A stretch of DNA of 64,000 bases from Sarcocystis neurona (Eukaryota > Apicomplexa > Conoidasida > Eucoccidiorida > Sarcocystidae), in contig KL647310.1 in the NCBI GenBank assembly GCA_000727475.1, positions 2,176,399-2,240,398 on the forward strand, given 5' to 3'. The notes beneath the pieces are model-generated. The model did not search any database, had not been told where the DNA came from, and worked only from the letters and a program-made list of their open reading frames with translations. Below, piece after piece: positions 25,301 through 37,700 of the stretch (positions within the stretch are counted from its first letter, which is position 1; each line of letters starts with the position of its first letter). Position numbers and translations under genes: made by a program.

Positions 25301-27926
25301 TACATATATATGTACGGATATATTTGATAGCAGCCAGAAGACCTTGTTGTAGCGAGGCTCTTCATAGACGTGACTTTTTAGTCTCAGCATGCGACGCGCA
25401 TGCACACACGTCTGTCAACATCCGTTTACATCTGCGGTCTGTCTACCTCTGTATGTGTGGATAAATTTTGCACAAACGCATTTTTGGGTCTGTCTGTGTC
25501 TCAGCGTGTGGAGGTGCATAACTGCGCGGTGGCCTCTACCGTGGATCGCGTCTCTTCTTCTACACGGCAGCTCTTCTCTCTTTTCCTCTGTCTGTCTTCC
25601 CTCTCTTTCTGTCTTCTTCTGCCCGTGTGTCGTTTGCCTCCGTCTTTTTCTTCTTTCTGTCTTTCTCTCGCTCTTTGTGTCTGCTTCTGTCTGTTTGTCT
25701 TCTTCTTCTCCTCCTGTGCCTTCCCGTCTCTCTCGCTGTCTTCTGCTGCTTCTCTCTGTGTCTCCTTCTTCTCCCTCTCTCTGTCTTCCTCCCTCTCTTC
25801 TTCTCTGTCTTCTTCCGTCCCCATGTCTCTCTCTTCTTCTCTCCCTCTCTCTCTTCTCTTCCCTGCCTCTCTCTTCTTCCCTCCCTCTGTCTCTCTCTGT
25901 CTGCCTCTCTCTGTCTTCCTCCCCCTCTCTTCTTCTGCCCCTCTGTCTCTCCGTCTTCCTCCCTTTTCCCTCTCTCTGTATTCCTCCCTCCCTCTCTCTT
26001 CTTCTGTCCCTCTCCCTCTCTCTTCTTGCCTCCCTCTGTCTCTGTCTTCCTCCCTGCCTCTCTCCTCGTCCCTGCCTCTCTTCTCCTCTTCCCCTGTCTC
26101 TGTCTTCTTCCCTCCCTCTCCTCTTGCCTCCCTCTCTCTTCTTCTGCCCCTCTGTCTCTGTGTCTTCCTCCCTTTCCCTCTCTCCTCTTCCCTGCCTCTC
26201 TCTTCTTCTCTCCCTTTGTGTCTCTCCGTCTTCTTCCTTCCCCCTCTCTACTCTTCTTTCCCCCTCTCTGTGTCTTCTTCCCTCCCTCTCCTCGTGCCTC
26301 CGTCTCTCTTCTTTTCTCCCCCTCTCTTCTTCACTCCCTTTCTCTCTTCTCTCCCGTCCTGTCTTCCTCCCTTTCTGTCTCTCTGTCTTCTTCCCTCCCT
26401 CTCTTCTTCTCTCCCTGTGCCTGTGTCTCTCTGTGTCCCTCTCTGTTTTCGTGTACGTGGTGCCTGCATAGAGAACAACCGCGCACAAATTTACTCGACC
26501 GGGGGGAGCGGGGAGCGTCTTCGGGCTGCGTCGACGCATGCGCCTTGGGACACCCGTATTCTCGCCTCACGCACGTGTCGCACTGCATGAAGCCGTAGAA
26601 GGCGCGGACATCTTGCGAGAAGAGAGTACCCACGCCTTGCTCTGCGTTTTTTGCTGCTCTCTGTGTCTGTGTGTGCGCTTGGCGCGGGAGAGTGTGCGCT
26701 GCTGCTGCATGCGCCTCGTGCGTCTCCCGGAAGGACTCTACTCAGCAGCAGACACGCGAATAGGGGGTGTATCTTCGTGTACAACTTGGACAGTTTCGTG
26801 GAGAGACAGAGGGAAAGAGAGAGGGAAAGGAGAGCTGCAGAGCATGGCAGGGTGACGCCTGCGGCGCTTTTCTACGAATGCATGCCGACATTTTTTTCTT
26901 CCGAGAAACACGTAGAAGTAGACGCGTACCAGGAGACCCGTGCGCATGCGTTTGTACGTATGTGGCGCAGCGACGCGCAAAGAGGAAGTGGAGCAACGTG
27001 GAAAGAGTAAAGCCGTTGCTCCTGCCGTAAGAGGGACGGGAGGGTGTCTCTGCATGCGTAGGTGTATATACGCGCCTATACATAAATACATAGACATATG
27101 TACGCGTCTGTGTGTAGATCCGTATAGAAGCGTCACGCGTACTAGGTCTATGTATTACCAGTTACCCCACTTTTATCTGTATGTACGCAGGTGTCTCCTC
27201 GTATGTATACGTACGTTGGCGTCTATGTATAGATCCGTATAGAAACATCACTCGTGACCCCTATTTATTATCAGTTACCCCATTTTTGACTTGTGTATGT
27301 ACATATATGTACATCTCCCTCCCTACATATACGTACATATGTACCCCTCCATATATATATATGTACTTGTGTATATACGCGACTGTGTGTCTTGGTCTTG
27401 CACGTGCACGCATGTGTTCATACATACCTAAGCGTCCACTGATGCTCTCTCTTTCTTTCCATGTGAATCTGCGTCAGGTACGTTTCCGTGTATATATATA
27501 TATATGTGTCCTCCTGTATATGTATGTACATACATATGTACGGGGGGAGATATATATATATATTTATATATGTATATATACAGTTCAAAAATGGGGTAAT
27601 AGATAGTAAGTAGAGGTCACGAGTGGTGCTTCTATATCCCTCCATATATATGTACGACTGTGTGTCTTGGTCTCGTACGTGTGTGTGCCTGTATTCCTGC
27701 GCGTCTATTTGTGCCGGTTCCTTCGTTATGTGTATTTGTGTTTTAGGTGTGTACGGAAGAGAACGGCAGAAACTTTGTCGTCCTGAATCAGAAAGGGATC
27801 GACCCACCATCTCTCGATCTTCTCGCCAGGGAAAATATTATCGCCTTGCGACGAGTAAGTATTTCCCATAAATACATTTGTAAGACGTCCGCACTTATGT
27901 GCGCTCGCATCATATACCTATGTATC

Positions 27927-27957
<31 letters not shown>

Positions 27958-30900
27958 TATGTATGTATGTATGTATGTATGTGTGTGTGTGTGTCATATA
28001 TATATATATATATACATGTATATGTATGTATACGTATATGTGTATGAAGGGTTTTACCAATCAGCGTATAATACATTCTACGTGCGCTGGGGTCATATAG
28101 ACCTAAGGCTCATATGTATATATATTTATTTATATATGTGTACACATGTGTATGTACCACATATATGTGTATATATGTGTATGTATGTGTATGTGTACGT
28201 GTGTGTGAATGGTGTTGCTCTATGTGTGTCGGTGTCTGCGTAGGTACATACATGTGCTATGCGTGGAAGTTTACTTTCTGCGCGGGCGATCTTTTGAACA
28301 TTTGTTCGTGAAAGAATCCGACACCCCGACGCCAGTTATAACTTCTTCCACTTTCTTTGATTCACTTTCTTCTTGACATCCCCCCGTGACCCGATTTGTC
28401 AAGGAACGTCGATTGCTGAAGCCTGCAGAAGACACGAGGCGAGCACACACATACACACGTATAGAGACACACATGCCTACCAAGAAGAATGTCCTTACAC
28501 ATGGATGTGTGCTGACATGTTACACACAAAGATGGCGCCCGTCTAGTATAGACATCTGTGCGTATGTGTGTATACGTATATTTGTCTATATGTGTGTATA
28601 TGTGTGTACATATATATGTACATACATACGAATAGATAGAGAGGTAGAGTTACGTCTAGCTGTATGTACGGAACAGGTGGATGGCCCCCGCGCGACAGGA
28701 TATATATATATATATATGCATATATACATATATATATATGTGGCCAGAGTTGAAGGCCATTGATATATATATATATATATATATACGTATGTGCTTGACT
28801 GCAGTGGACGCACAGATATAAAGGCATTCGTCTATCTCTCTAATAGAAAGAAAGCGTGTTGAGAAGCTCCCCAGGAGTGCTCCTTCCTACCGTTCGCACA
28901 GGTCGAGCATGGGAAGAAGGAAACGTATGCCCGCATATGTGTGTGTTTGTGTCTCTGTATATGTGACTCTCTCCGTCTCTACATATATATATATATATAC
29001 ACGTACATATCTTAATATTTGGCTATATGCGTTTGCTTGTGAAGTTATATATACTTTTGTATGATCGAATATGCACACATACGTATGCTTTTCGCTATAC
29101 AAAGCGCTTCTTCCACCTGTATATATATACATATATATGCATCCACTATACAAATATGTATATCTGTAGACGTACAAGAGATTGCACTTCATCGCTCGCC
29201 GACCATCTTCCGGAACTCTAGACGTGCTGCGTGTGCATGGCAGCTCCTGCGCACTTGGCAGACGTACGTAGTTCCTCCCCTGCCTCATTTCTGTAGATAG
29301 GCGAGACTCGTCCCGACATCTGAATCCTGTCTCTACGTGTATATAGATCGTGTCTCCGTATGGATGAGCACCGCACTATCACGCAGAGGTACATACATAA
29401 ATATATTTATATATATTGTGTCACCCAGAGGTATATGTGTGGCGGCTGTGGATATGTGTGTTACTGTTGTCGGCTGCTGCTGTTGCTGCTGCAGGTGAAG
29501 CGGCGCAACATGGAGAGGCTGACGCTGTGCTGTGGAGGAGAGGCGGTGAATAGTGTGGACGGGCTGACGGAAGCAGATCTTGGGTTTGCCGAGCACGTCT
29601 ATGAGCAGACGTTGGGAGAAGAAAAGTATACGTTTGTGGACGGAGTGAGGAATCCGCGCTCGTGCTGCATCCTCATCAAAGGCCCCAACGACCACACCAT
29701 CTCCCAGGTGAGCGAGAGGCAGCAGCACCAGCCCAAGAGGGAGCAGCAGCGGCAGCAGCAGCAGAGAAGAGGGAAGCAGCGCGGCCGAACGAGAAGCAGC
29801 TGCCGCAGCATCAGGGCGCTCCACAAGAGGAACACCCACGAGGAGGAGCGAGAGGAGCAAAGCAAGGGAAAGAGCCTGCATCAGCGGCAGAAGAAGAACA
29901 GCAGCTGCGGCAGCAGAAGGAAGATCGCGAGCAGCAGCAGCAGCAAAAAGAGCAGCAGGAGGAGGAAGAGCAATGAAAGCAGCGGGATAAGGGAATGAAC
30001 AGCAGCAGACGCAGCGGCAGAGGAGACACAAGCAGCAACAGCAGCAGAAGACAACGGAAGCTGAGAAGACAGACGAGATAGCAGCAGAAGAGGGAGAAAA
30101 GAAGTGAATATGGCTCATCCTGCGGTTGGCGAACAGGTATACAGGTCGACGCACTGCTATTGTAACAATAAATGAGATACCTTGCTTATCCCCAATTCTG
30201 TTGCTTCTCTCATTTCTGTGCTATCTCTTTTCTGCTTGTCGACCCATTCGTCCCGCTGTTCGTTGCCCATCCTTCCCGCCGTCCTGGTGTTCCTGCTGCT
30301 ACTGCTGCTTCTTCTTCTCTGACTCTCTCCCTGCTGCTGCCGTTCCCGCTCCTCTATACCGGCTGCTGCCGTTCTTTTGTCTCGACCTCCTGCAGCTTCT
30401 TCTTCCTCTACTTCTTGCGCTGCTTGCCACGCGGTCGCTGCGGCTGCGGACCGCGCTGCTGCTGCTCCTGCTCCTGCTGTTGCTGCCGCGTCGCTGTCGG
30501 AGGACTTTTTTTCAGGCCTGCTGCTGCTCTTACTGCTGTACAGGTGAAGGACGCGATCCGCGATGGACTCCGTGCTGTCAAAAATGTCTTCGAAGATAAG
30601 GCGGTCGTTCCTGGCGGTGGATCCTTTGAAATTGCGGCCTACAGTGCCCTACAGGTAATCTCTTCTCTTCGACTCACACGTATCTGCATGCCCATGTATA
30701 CATCTACGCACATAAATATATGTATAGTTGTTTAAATAACTGTGGTACCTTGTGTGTATACACGTGTACATATATACGTGAATGTGAGCTCTATCTATTT
30801 ATCTATATGTATATATATATATATACACGCGTATATAACTGTGTTTGCTTGTATATATAGACGTGTACATATATATGTAGTATATATGTATCTATGTGTA

Positions 30901-32219
30901 TATATATATATGTGTATATTTGTGTTGGTAGATGTGATGGTTAGGTGCAGGGACAGCCGAACTGGCAAGCTTCCACGCGTCCGCGTAGATATATACAGAG
31001 TGAGATACATTCGATATAGGCTTGTGTGGGTGTGTTAAAATTTCTGCGTGTATACATAAATGTTCTGCAGAAATCCACACACGAAGGGAGGAGGAGTTTG
31101 GATGTAGAGAAACTGTCGGCGTGACAGGCTGCTCTTTTTCGACAGCAGCAGCAGATTCTGTTCTGTCCGGTCTGCTGTGGCGGCTGCTGCCTCCGCCGGT
31201 TTCTCGTCTCGTGCTTCGCCTGCTGCTGCTGCTATTCTGCCTGCTGCTTGCGCCGGCTTTCCGCTGCTGCTGTGGCTCGTGCTGTCGTGGATTCTGGTGT
31301 TGCTGTTTGTTGTGCCGCGGTGCTTTCTGCGGCTGCTGCTGCGGTTGAGCAGGGTCTCAAGAAGGAAGTGGCCGGGAAGGAGAAGCTGGGCGTGGAAGCC
31401 TTCGCACAGGCGCTGCTGGCAATACCAAAAACACTTGCAGAAAATAGTGGCCTCGATGCCCAGGACTCCATTTTGCTGCTGCTCGACGAATTCGAGAAGC
31501 AGCAGCAGCCGGTTGGTCTTAACCTTCTAACGGGCCAGCCGTTCTCCCCTGCTATCGAAGGTAGGCGGCGCCGTCTCTTCACCAGGTTTCTGTGTGGAGA
31601 CGCGTGGATACAATACATACAGGGTTCTTTTTTTTGCGTGCGCATGCATATACATGTGTGGATGAGCGAAGATCGCCGCAGGGTCTTCTGCTCGTCTTCT
31701 TTTCGATGAAACCGCGCCATCCAGGAGCCCCAAAACGCCCAAACTTCTCCTTCGTAAAGACCTTTACGTATATGCATATGCAGATTTGCTTCAATACGCG
31801 TAAATGATATTCACACACACACACACACGTATATATACATGAACAGGCACACTTTCTATCTTTCTCTCTCTCCAGATATATGTTAAGTTGTATGAATGTA
31901 TGTGTAGATGCATGCAGTGCATGCCCTTTTAGAGACTGGATTGTGGAATTAGCGGCAAACATGTAATTTCTGCTGTTGAAGAAAGACGGCTCAAAAACGA
32001 GGAGATTTTTGACTTCCTACTTTTTTCCTTCGTGGATATCTTGCCCCCCATATCCCTCTCTTTGTAATTCAGGCGATGCCCCTGCAGATGCGTATACACA
32101 TATGCGCACACGCATGTATGTGCGTCTGTGTCGATCTGCTCGCAGCCTGAATATACGCATGTGCCTATTACTGACATATCCTTGAGAACGTGCGGAGATG
32201 TGTGTATATATCCGCAAGC

Positions 32220-32254
<35 letters not shown>

Positions 32255-32647
32255 CGTATATATGTGGGCGCGTTCTGGAAGCGTTTTTCAGGCCCCGTCG
32301 TGATGCTGTGGCAGTGACTTCTTGGTCTCCCCTGCTTCGAAGCTGCTGCTGTGAGTTTGCGGTCGTGCGCCAGTGGTGGTGGTGGTGCTGCTGCTGGCAC
32401 CCCGCTGCGGCCCCCGCCACTGCTGCTGTCGCTGGCCCCACTGCTACGTTTTCTGCTGTTGTTGCTCTGTCACGGGCGTGGCTGCTGCGTTTTCTGCCCT
32501 TCTGCTGGCGGCGGTGCTGCAGGTATCTGGGACAACGCACGGGTGAAGCGGCAGATGCTGTCGATCGTGCCGACGCTGGCGCAGCAGCTGTTGCTTGTAG
32601 ATGAAGTGTTGAAGGCGGGGAAAAGCATGTCCGCCCGCGGAGGCTAA
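16406..32647 (+). CDS. CCT6: T-complex protein 1 subunit zeta (chaperonin CCT6)
   Basis: One of eight paralogous subunits of the cytosolic chaperonin TRiC/CCT, which folds actin, tubulin and other clients using ATP. Exons: 16406-16547, 18652-18826, 21151-21235, 22692-22964, 24215-24430, 27747-27854, 29495-29707, 30544-30654, 31353-31560, 32523-32647 (TAA). All junctions are GT-AG and phases close exactly to 1,656 nt, 551 residues, against about 531 in human CCT6. Visible group II chaperonin motifs: LGPKG (36-40), TKDG (55-58), the nucleotide-binding GDGTT (87-91), [30 protein letters not shown], and VVPGGG (426-430) preceded by the DGLRAVKN helix with Asp407. Zeta-type diagnostics include [10 protein letters not shown] and KRRNMERL. 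A Gln-rich insert in exon 4 (around QQDQQPQQQ) accounts for part of the extra length. Introns total about 14.6 kb. Start chosen by alignment to the zeta N-terminus; it is the only nearby in-frame ATG. Confidence 0.97.
18030..18600. repeat. Degenerate minisatellite in CCT6 intron 1
   Basis: About eight copies of a motif like TCACTCGACTGCGCTCTGT followed by a GTGAGATAC-like segment and TATA, with cores near 18041, 18158, 18204, 18281, 18346, 18393, 18446 and 18531 (spacing 46-117). Copies are separated by variable TA/TG runs. Confidence 0.7.
19339..19372. repeat. CA microsatellite in CCT6 intron 2
   Basis: A nearly pure CA run of about 34 bases. Intron 2 (18827-21150) otherwise has scattered TG/TATA patches. 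Confidence 0.85.
21440..22080. repeat. 29-bp minisatellite in CCT6 intron 3
   Basis: Tandem units of 29 bases pairing a conserved GGTTGTTGCC core with the palindrome GTGTATATACAC; the clean part spans about 21565-21945 (roughly 13 units), with degraded copies to about 22075 and from about 21445. Two variants alternate (CCTGGGTTG and CGTGAGTTG), giving a 58/87-base higher-order pattern. Because 29 is not a multiple of three, repetitive peptides appear in several frames on both strands (such as 21086-21829 minus); none is a gene. Confidence 0.9.
24600..25225. repeat. TATG/TGTA microsatellite array in CCT6 intron 5
   Basis: About 600 bases dominated by TATG and TGTATA tetranucleotides, cleanest at 24770-24870. 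It generates Tyr/Val/Cys/Met-rich shadow frames on both strands. Confidence 0.9.
25549..26448. repeat. 900-base polypyrimidine tract in CCT6 intron 5
   Basis: Almost uninterrupted C/T on the plus strand (CTCTCTTCTTCTCCCTC-like), with rare G, mostly as TGTC. All three plus frames and one minus frame stay open for 320-396 codons because stop codons need purines. These Ser/Leu/Pro and Arg/Glu-rich frames are not genes. The tract lies within the largest intron (24431-27746) and is CU-rich in the transcript. Confidence 0.9.
27880..29200. repeat. TA/TATG microsatellites in CCT6 intron 6
   Basis: Repeated TATATA, GTGTAT and TATG runs (for example 27927-28035, 28695-28790, 28980-29010) in intron 6 (27855-29494). 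Tyr/Ile-rich shadow frames cover both strands. Confidence 0.8.
29715..30070. repeat. CAG-rich block, 5' half of CCT6 intron 7
   Basis: Imperfect CAG/AGC repeats on the sense strand, starting just after the donor at 29708. It keeps Gln/Arg/Ser-rich frames open on both strands (29333-30154); these are shadows. Confidence 0.85.
30285..30543. repeat. CTG-rich block, 3' half of CCT6 intron 7
   Basis: CTG/TGC repeats on the sense strand running up to the acceptor CTGCTGTACAG at 30543. It is complementary in sense to the CAG block at the other end of the same 836-base intron. Confidence 0.85.
31140..31352. repeat. CTG-rich block before CCT6 exon 9
   Basis: CTG/GCT repeats on the sense strand ending in the acceptor at 31352. 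It creates continuous open frames with exon 9, which therefore appears longer than it is. Confidence 0.8.
32335..32522. repeat. CTG-rich block before CCT6 exon 10
   Basis: CTG/TGG/GCC repeats on the sense strand ending GGTGCTGCAG at the acceptor (32522). Same arrangement as introns 7 and 8. Confidence 0.8.
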
Positions 32648-33257
32648 GCGAAGAACAAGAAATGCTGACGTTCAGCGTCGAGCAGCAATTTTTAGCGGGA
32701 GCACGCTGCTTTCCTTACTCGGTCGGAGGGAAACTGTCGTGTGTATCACTGCACAGAAGAAGACCGCGAGAGGTCGTATGCCCCGGCTTCCGGCCCTCTG
32801 TTGCTGCAAGTGAAGAAATCAACCAAGCTTGGCGTGCGTGTTTTTTTCTCTTCCTTTCCTGTGTCGCATTCACGTCGCCCTGGTCACGCCGTCGTGGTGG
32901 GCTCTGGGCGTCTGCTGCGTCGGCTTTTCCCCCGCAACACTGCGTCTGGATGCTTCGACGTTTGGGTGAACAAAAAAGACACGGTGCCTGTCTCTGTTCA
33001 TTTCTGCTGTTCATTCCTTCGTGCAGTCCCGTACTCCTCCACGTTTTTTTCTCTACCTCTCTCACAGTGTGCACCCTGAGACAGACGCCGTGTGTGGCAG
33101 TGGATCGCGCCGTGCAGCCGAGGGCAGCCTCCCTCTGCGCTGGTGCTGCTGCTGCGCTGCATGCATCTGTTCTTCACCTTGTGCGACGCTCTGCCGCTGC
33201 AGGCTAGTCAAGTGGTGCTGGTGGTGCTGCGCCCTGTAGTGGAGGCCAGCAATGTCA
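32648..33257. other. 3' flank of CCT6
   Basis: Follows the CCT6 stop. Contains short overlapping frames (32662-33207 and others) that I read as untranslated or intergenic. No recognisable gene. Confidence 0.5.
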
Positions 33258-33460
33258 AGTGTACGTGCACCGGAACACAGTCACACTGGAGGCCGCTGAG
33301 ACGTTGTTGGTGCTACTCATCTCTGCCGAGTGCGGGGCACCACCTTGCAGTGTACGTACACCGAAAAAGAGTCATCGCACGCGGCTGAGACACTCCTGAT
33401 GCTGGTCTTTGTGGACTGGACGCCAACAGCGTACAGTGTACCTACACCGAAAAACCCTTC
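33258..33460. repeat. Three-copy tandem repeat
   Basis: Copies begin at 33258, 33349 and about 33434 with AGTGTACGTACACCGAAAA-like cores; the first two continue into a GCGGCTGAGAC segment (spacing about 91 and 86). The core GTGTACGTACAC is palindromic and recurs once far away at about 47631. Confidence 0.7.
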
Positions 33461-34746
33461 CGTGACCTCCTCTGTGATTCTCCGCCCACGCAAAGACGAC
33501 GTGCGCTGGAAACGTGGTTTGGGCATGCAGGCGGAGAGCACAGCTACGCTGGACAGCCCTGTTTGTGACCAGACGTCGAAATTTGAGATGAACGCGCTTC
33601 ACCTGCAATTCTATAGAGAGTCGTCACGAAGGCGACGCTGATCTTTGCACCACGTCGTCGTTACATCCGCGTTTGTCTCGACGTCTGTTAATGTATTAAG
33701 GATGTGCGCATCTGTATATATAAAAACATGCATTCGACCACGCAGCTTCCCACGGTCGGCTCGTGCGCGAGAAAGTGCTCCACATCTGTAGATCCTGCGT
33801 CTGCAAGCGTGGGACGTGATACAAAGTTTCTATATAGTGCAGAGGTAGGCATGCGCGTGTGCATGAGCGGGCGACGCCCATTATGCCTGCAGCGGGTAGC
33901 TTCAGCCGGTAGTCGCAAGCTTCCGCGCGCCTGCGTAGCTTCACCGGTAGCAGACGTGCGCGTGTTCACCCGTAGGCTACAAAAACGTTGGCAGAGATTT
34001 TCTGTGTAGTCGTCTTCCCTACCCTACGGAACTTTAAACTGTGCACCGTGTGCGCGCCAGAAAGCCGGCAAAATGCTCTCCCCGCTTACGTGCGGCGACC
34101 TGCTTCCTAGGGGCAAATTTGTGCACGCGCATGCGTCTACTCGAGATATTTTCCACGGATAAACTTCAGACTGAGGGAGGCGCTCGCACGCATGCAAAGA
34201 AGAGGCTTCAGGGAGGAGTGTACATCCCGCCGTCTTCACATAGGTATATATGTATGAAATGAGTATGTGTGACTTTTTTTCCGTTTTGACACGTCTTCGT
34301 GAGTATCTAGTATACCTCCACATATATACATATGTATGTATTTATGTATATGTGTATGTATGTATATATATATATATATATGACAAATGTGTATGCATGC
34401 ACACCTGTACACATATATGCAGCTGCGTACGTACGTGCGCGCATGCGCAGCTGTACACATATATGCAGCTGTGTCTGTACGTTAGCGCATGCATTTATGT
34501 GGATGGACACGCTTTGTGCTTATGAGGACTTGCTGCGTCAAAACTTAAGGACTCGCTGCGTCAAGAACCCAGTTGTCCTTCTACAGCTATCAGATGAGCA
34601 GAAATGCGTGCGAGATGCTTTGAGACTTAGACTATGTTGCGTACGCACGAAAATATATTTCTGTACAAAGAGAACACGTAACCACTTCCGCGCCTCTCTT
34701 TCATGTATATCCATGCGCGTATGCACGCAGACATGCGTGACGATGC

Positions 34747-34777
<31 letters not shown>

Positions 34778-37700
34778 CTGGAAATGACCACTGGAAAACG
34801 CGCCGACGCGAGAGGAGCACACGCATCAGTGTGCTTTGCAGCCAACAGAGACTGAACTCGTTCTTCTCCCACCAGTGCGGGAGAGGCATTTTTAGCACGC
34901 CTCCTGTCCTTTTGCCCTCGTCGAACAGTCACCGGTTTCTCGCTTTTCCATCTACACACATGCTGTACACTCTGTCTCTGGCAACGCCTGCACGATCTCT
35001 GCACAGAGACGAAATGCAACGGTCCGCAGCGGAGCGCGGGCTGCAGCGCGTTCAAAGGAACTGCATGCACGTGGAGACGGAAGCACCGGACCGATGCTAA
35101 CGCACGCCACTGCTTAGCCAAACACACGTATACATAAATTATGTACAGTTGCACACACGTCCGCATTCACGTGTGTGTGGGTGTGTGTACAGATGACTAT
35201 GTTGACAGAGACACGTACACACATATGTATACATATATATATATATATATTCAAACCTACATATCAATGAGCAGCTGTCCGTTGGGATGATGCACTCAGC
35301 CGAGAGCGGAAAAGTCAATATTTTCGAGAGCTCCTTGCCCGAGGAATGGCAACGGAAGAAAACTGCTGAATGCCTCACGTTAACAATGAAGACTTCGCAC
35401 ACACGCAGAGGATATGCACATGCAGCGCTTCTGTTAAAAAGTGCTTCACCCGCTCCTCATTACCGTTGCCAGGAGGTACTCCACCTGTGTGGTGGCAGCA
35501 GAGAAGCAACAAAAATCATCTCCCCTCGACTTTTCAGTGTTAACAGGCTTCTCGCGGTAGTGTCAGTGGGAACCTTTTCCTCAAGTTTTCTTGCCCGCGT
35601 GCAAGACTCCATGGACTAGAAAATCGTGAGTTCATTTCTCTCGTGCATGCAGCCATGGATCCTCAACGCACTCACTTTAGACAGGGGCATACATGAAAGG
35701 ATGTTTTTTACGGCCTGCAGTGGAAAACTGGGCAACGGTTGCTGTAGTACGCGTGCTCAGCTGTGCGGCGATCTGGCCTGTGACGGGTGCTGCGATGCAT
35801 CCGCGCACTGCCACACGCGGCATTGCATGCCTCCGAAGATGCAAGGGTGTATGCGCTGTAAAAGGCTGACCCCATTCTAAATAATGGCAGTGTAGTAGGT
35901 GTTGCCCTACGCGGAAAGTCGCGCAGGAGCATAAACTGCAAGAAGACGTGCGCGGTCGAAGGTGCAGCGATACACGCGTGAGACAGCGCACCAAAGCCCC
36001 GACGCGGCCGACGCAGCGCCAGCACGCCCTGCGCCAACTCAGTGGCAGCAGCAATCGCAGCACCAGCAACGCAATCAATGAAAAAGTACAGCTTGCTGTA
36101 TTTTCATAGCAGTGAGCAAGAAGAACACGCACATACATTCGTACGTCCATGTATACGTCCACGAAGACGGACGTGTATACGTAGATATATGCAACTACGT
36201 ATGCGCATAGCTCTGCTAATTTGTACATGTGTGTATACATGTGTGTACATATATATATATATACATATATAAATACACATATGTGGGCACATATATATAT
36301 ATATATATATACGGATAGACATACACGTAGTCACAAAGGCACGCGTACGAGTATACGTAAGTGTTTCTCTTTGTTCACATACACATGCCTCTGACTGAAG
36401 AGTGCATTTCAAAAAGGAGAAATCGCTTTGTACGCATGCTGCGCAGATACACACATATATGTACATGTCTGTCGCACCGTTTATATATATATATATATAT
36501 GTATATAGTGTATATGTATATAGTGTATATGTAGATACACACATTTGGAAGTGGCGGCATGCTTATCGATAAATAAATGTGTTCGTGTCTAGGACAACGT
36601 GTATGCAGCTCAAGATATATATATATATATATATATAGGGAAAGAAAGAGAATAATAGAGTGCTTACGAACGTAAGGACGTAGACGTATATGTATAAACA
36701 TGTGCATACATGTAGAGTAGGAGAGGACGCGAAGGACGGCACCAGCGGCTGCGTCAGAAGAAGAGAAGATCAGCAAGAAGACTGTTCACGTCCGCAGCAA
36801 AAGAAATTACTTTGCAGTATTGCCATCTCAGACTCACACGGCGCATACCCGTAGATGCATGCATGTGTACACAGATAATAAACAGGTAGCTGGATAAGTA
36901 TATACAGATATACACAAGCATACACCTGCTGACGGGCACAAACATATCTATGGGTCTACACACAGATTCATATAGATGAAGACAAAGACAACTAGTTATA
37001 ACGTCCAGCTATATATATATACACATGTATAGATGTCTGTGTACCTATATATATGTGCGTATATGTTAGTTTGTGTACGTACATGCGTATATATACACAT
37101 ATTATGAATACATAAATAAATGACAGGTGTGGGGAGAACTAAGATTATCTCCTCGTGCAAGTAGTTGTGCGTTCCTCTTCCCACACATAAATTCAAATAT
37201 ACATACAGAGATAGATTGATTTCTCGGCATACAGATATACATATACGGGTATATCTGGTTCCAGACAAATGGCTGCGAAGACAGTCAGACACCAGCAGCA
37301 CGAGCGCGCAACAGCTTGCTGCTCCTCTCCAAGGACCGCTGCCTGCAGCAGATCACACCACACGCAGCCGTTACTTCATATACATCTATATTTATATATA
37401 TACGTATATCTATATTTACGTCTACGTCTACAGACACGTAAAGCCACGCACACAGGCATGTCAGAGGAGCGGCAGATGAACTGGCGGCACTGCCTCTCTC
37501 CGTCAATTGAAGCTGCTGAATCTCCCGCCCCACGTGTGTTGCTGTTGGCTGCACCAATACACATATTTATACTAGCAACTTCAGCAGGATGCAGGTGTAC
37601 GTACGCACAAAATACACCTATATGATATATACATATATGTATATCAAGCAGAAATTTTCTTACTGTAACTATGCATGCATAACAATAGACATGTATGTAC

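Noticed and set aside
24600..25365. Cys/Tyr/Val-rich frames suggesting a cysteine-rich membrane protein
   Set aside because: They are translations of the TATG/TGTA microsatellite in CCT6 intron 5.
25400..26598. Long open frames of 320-396 codons on both strands
   Set aside because: They are a by-product of the polypyrimidine tract, which cannot form stop codons; translations are monotonous Ser/Leu/Pro or Arg/Glu, and the region is inside CCT6 intron 5.
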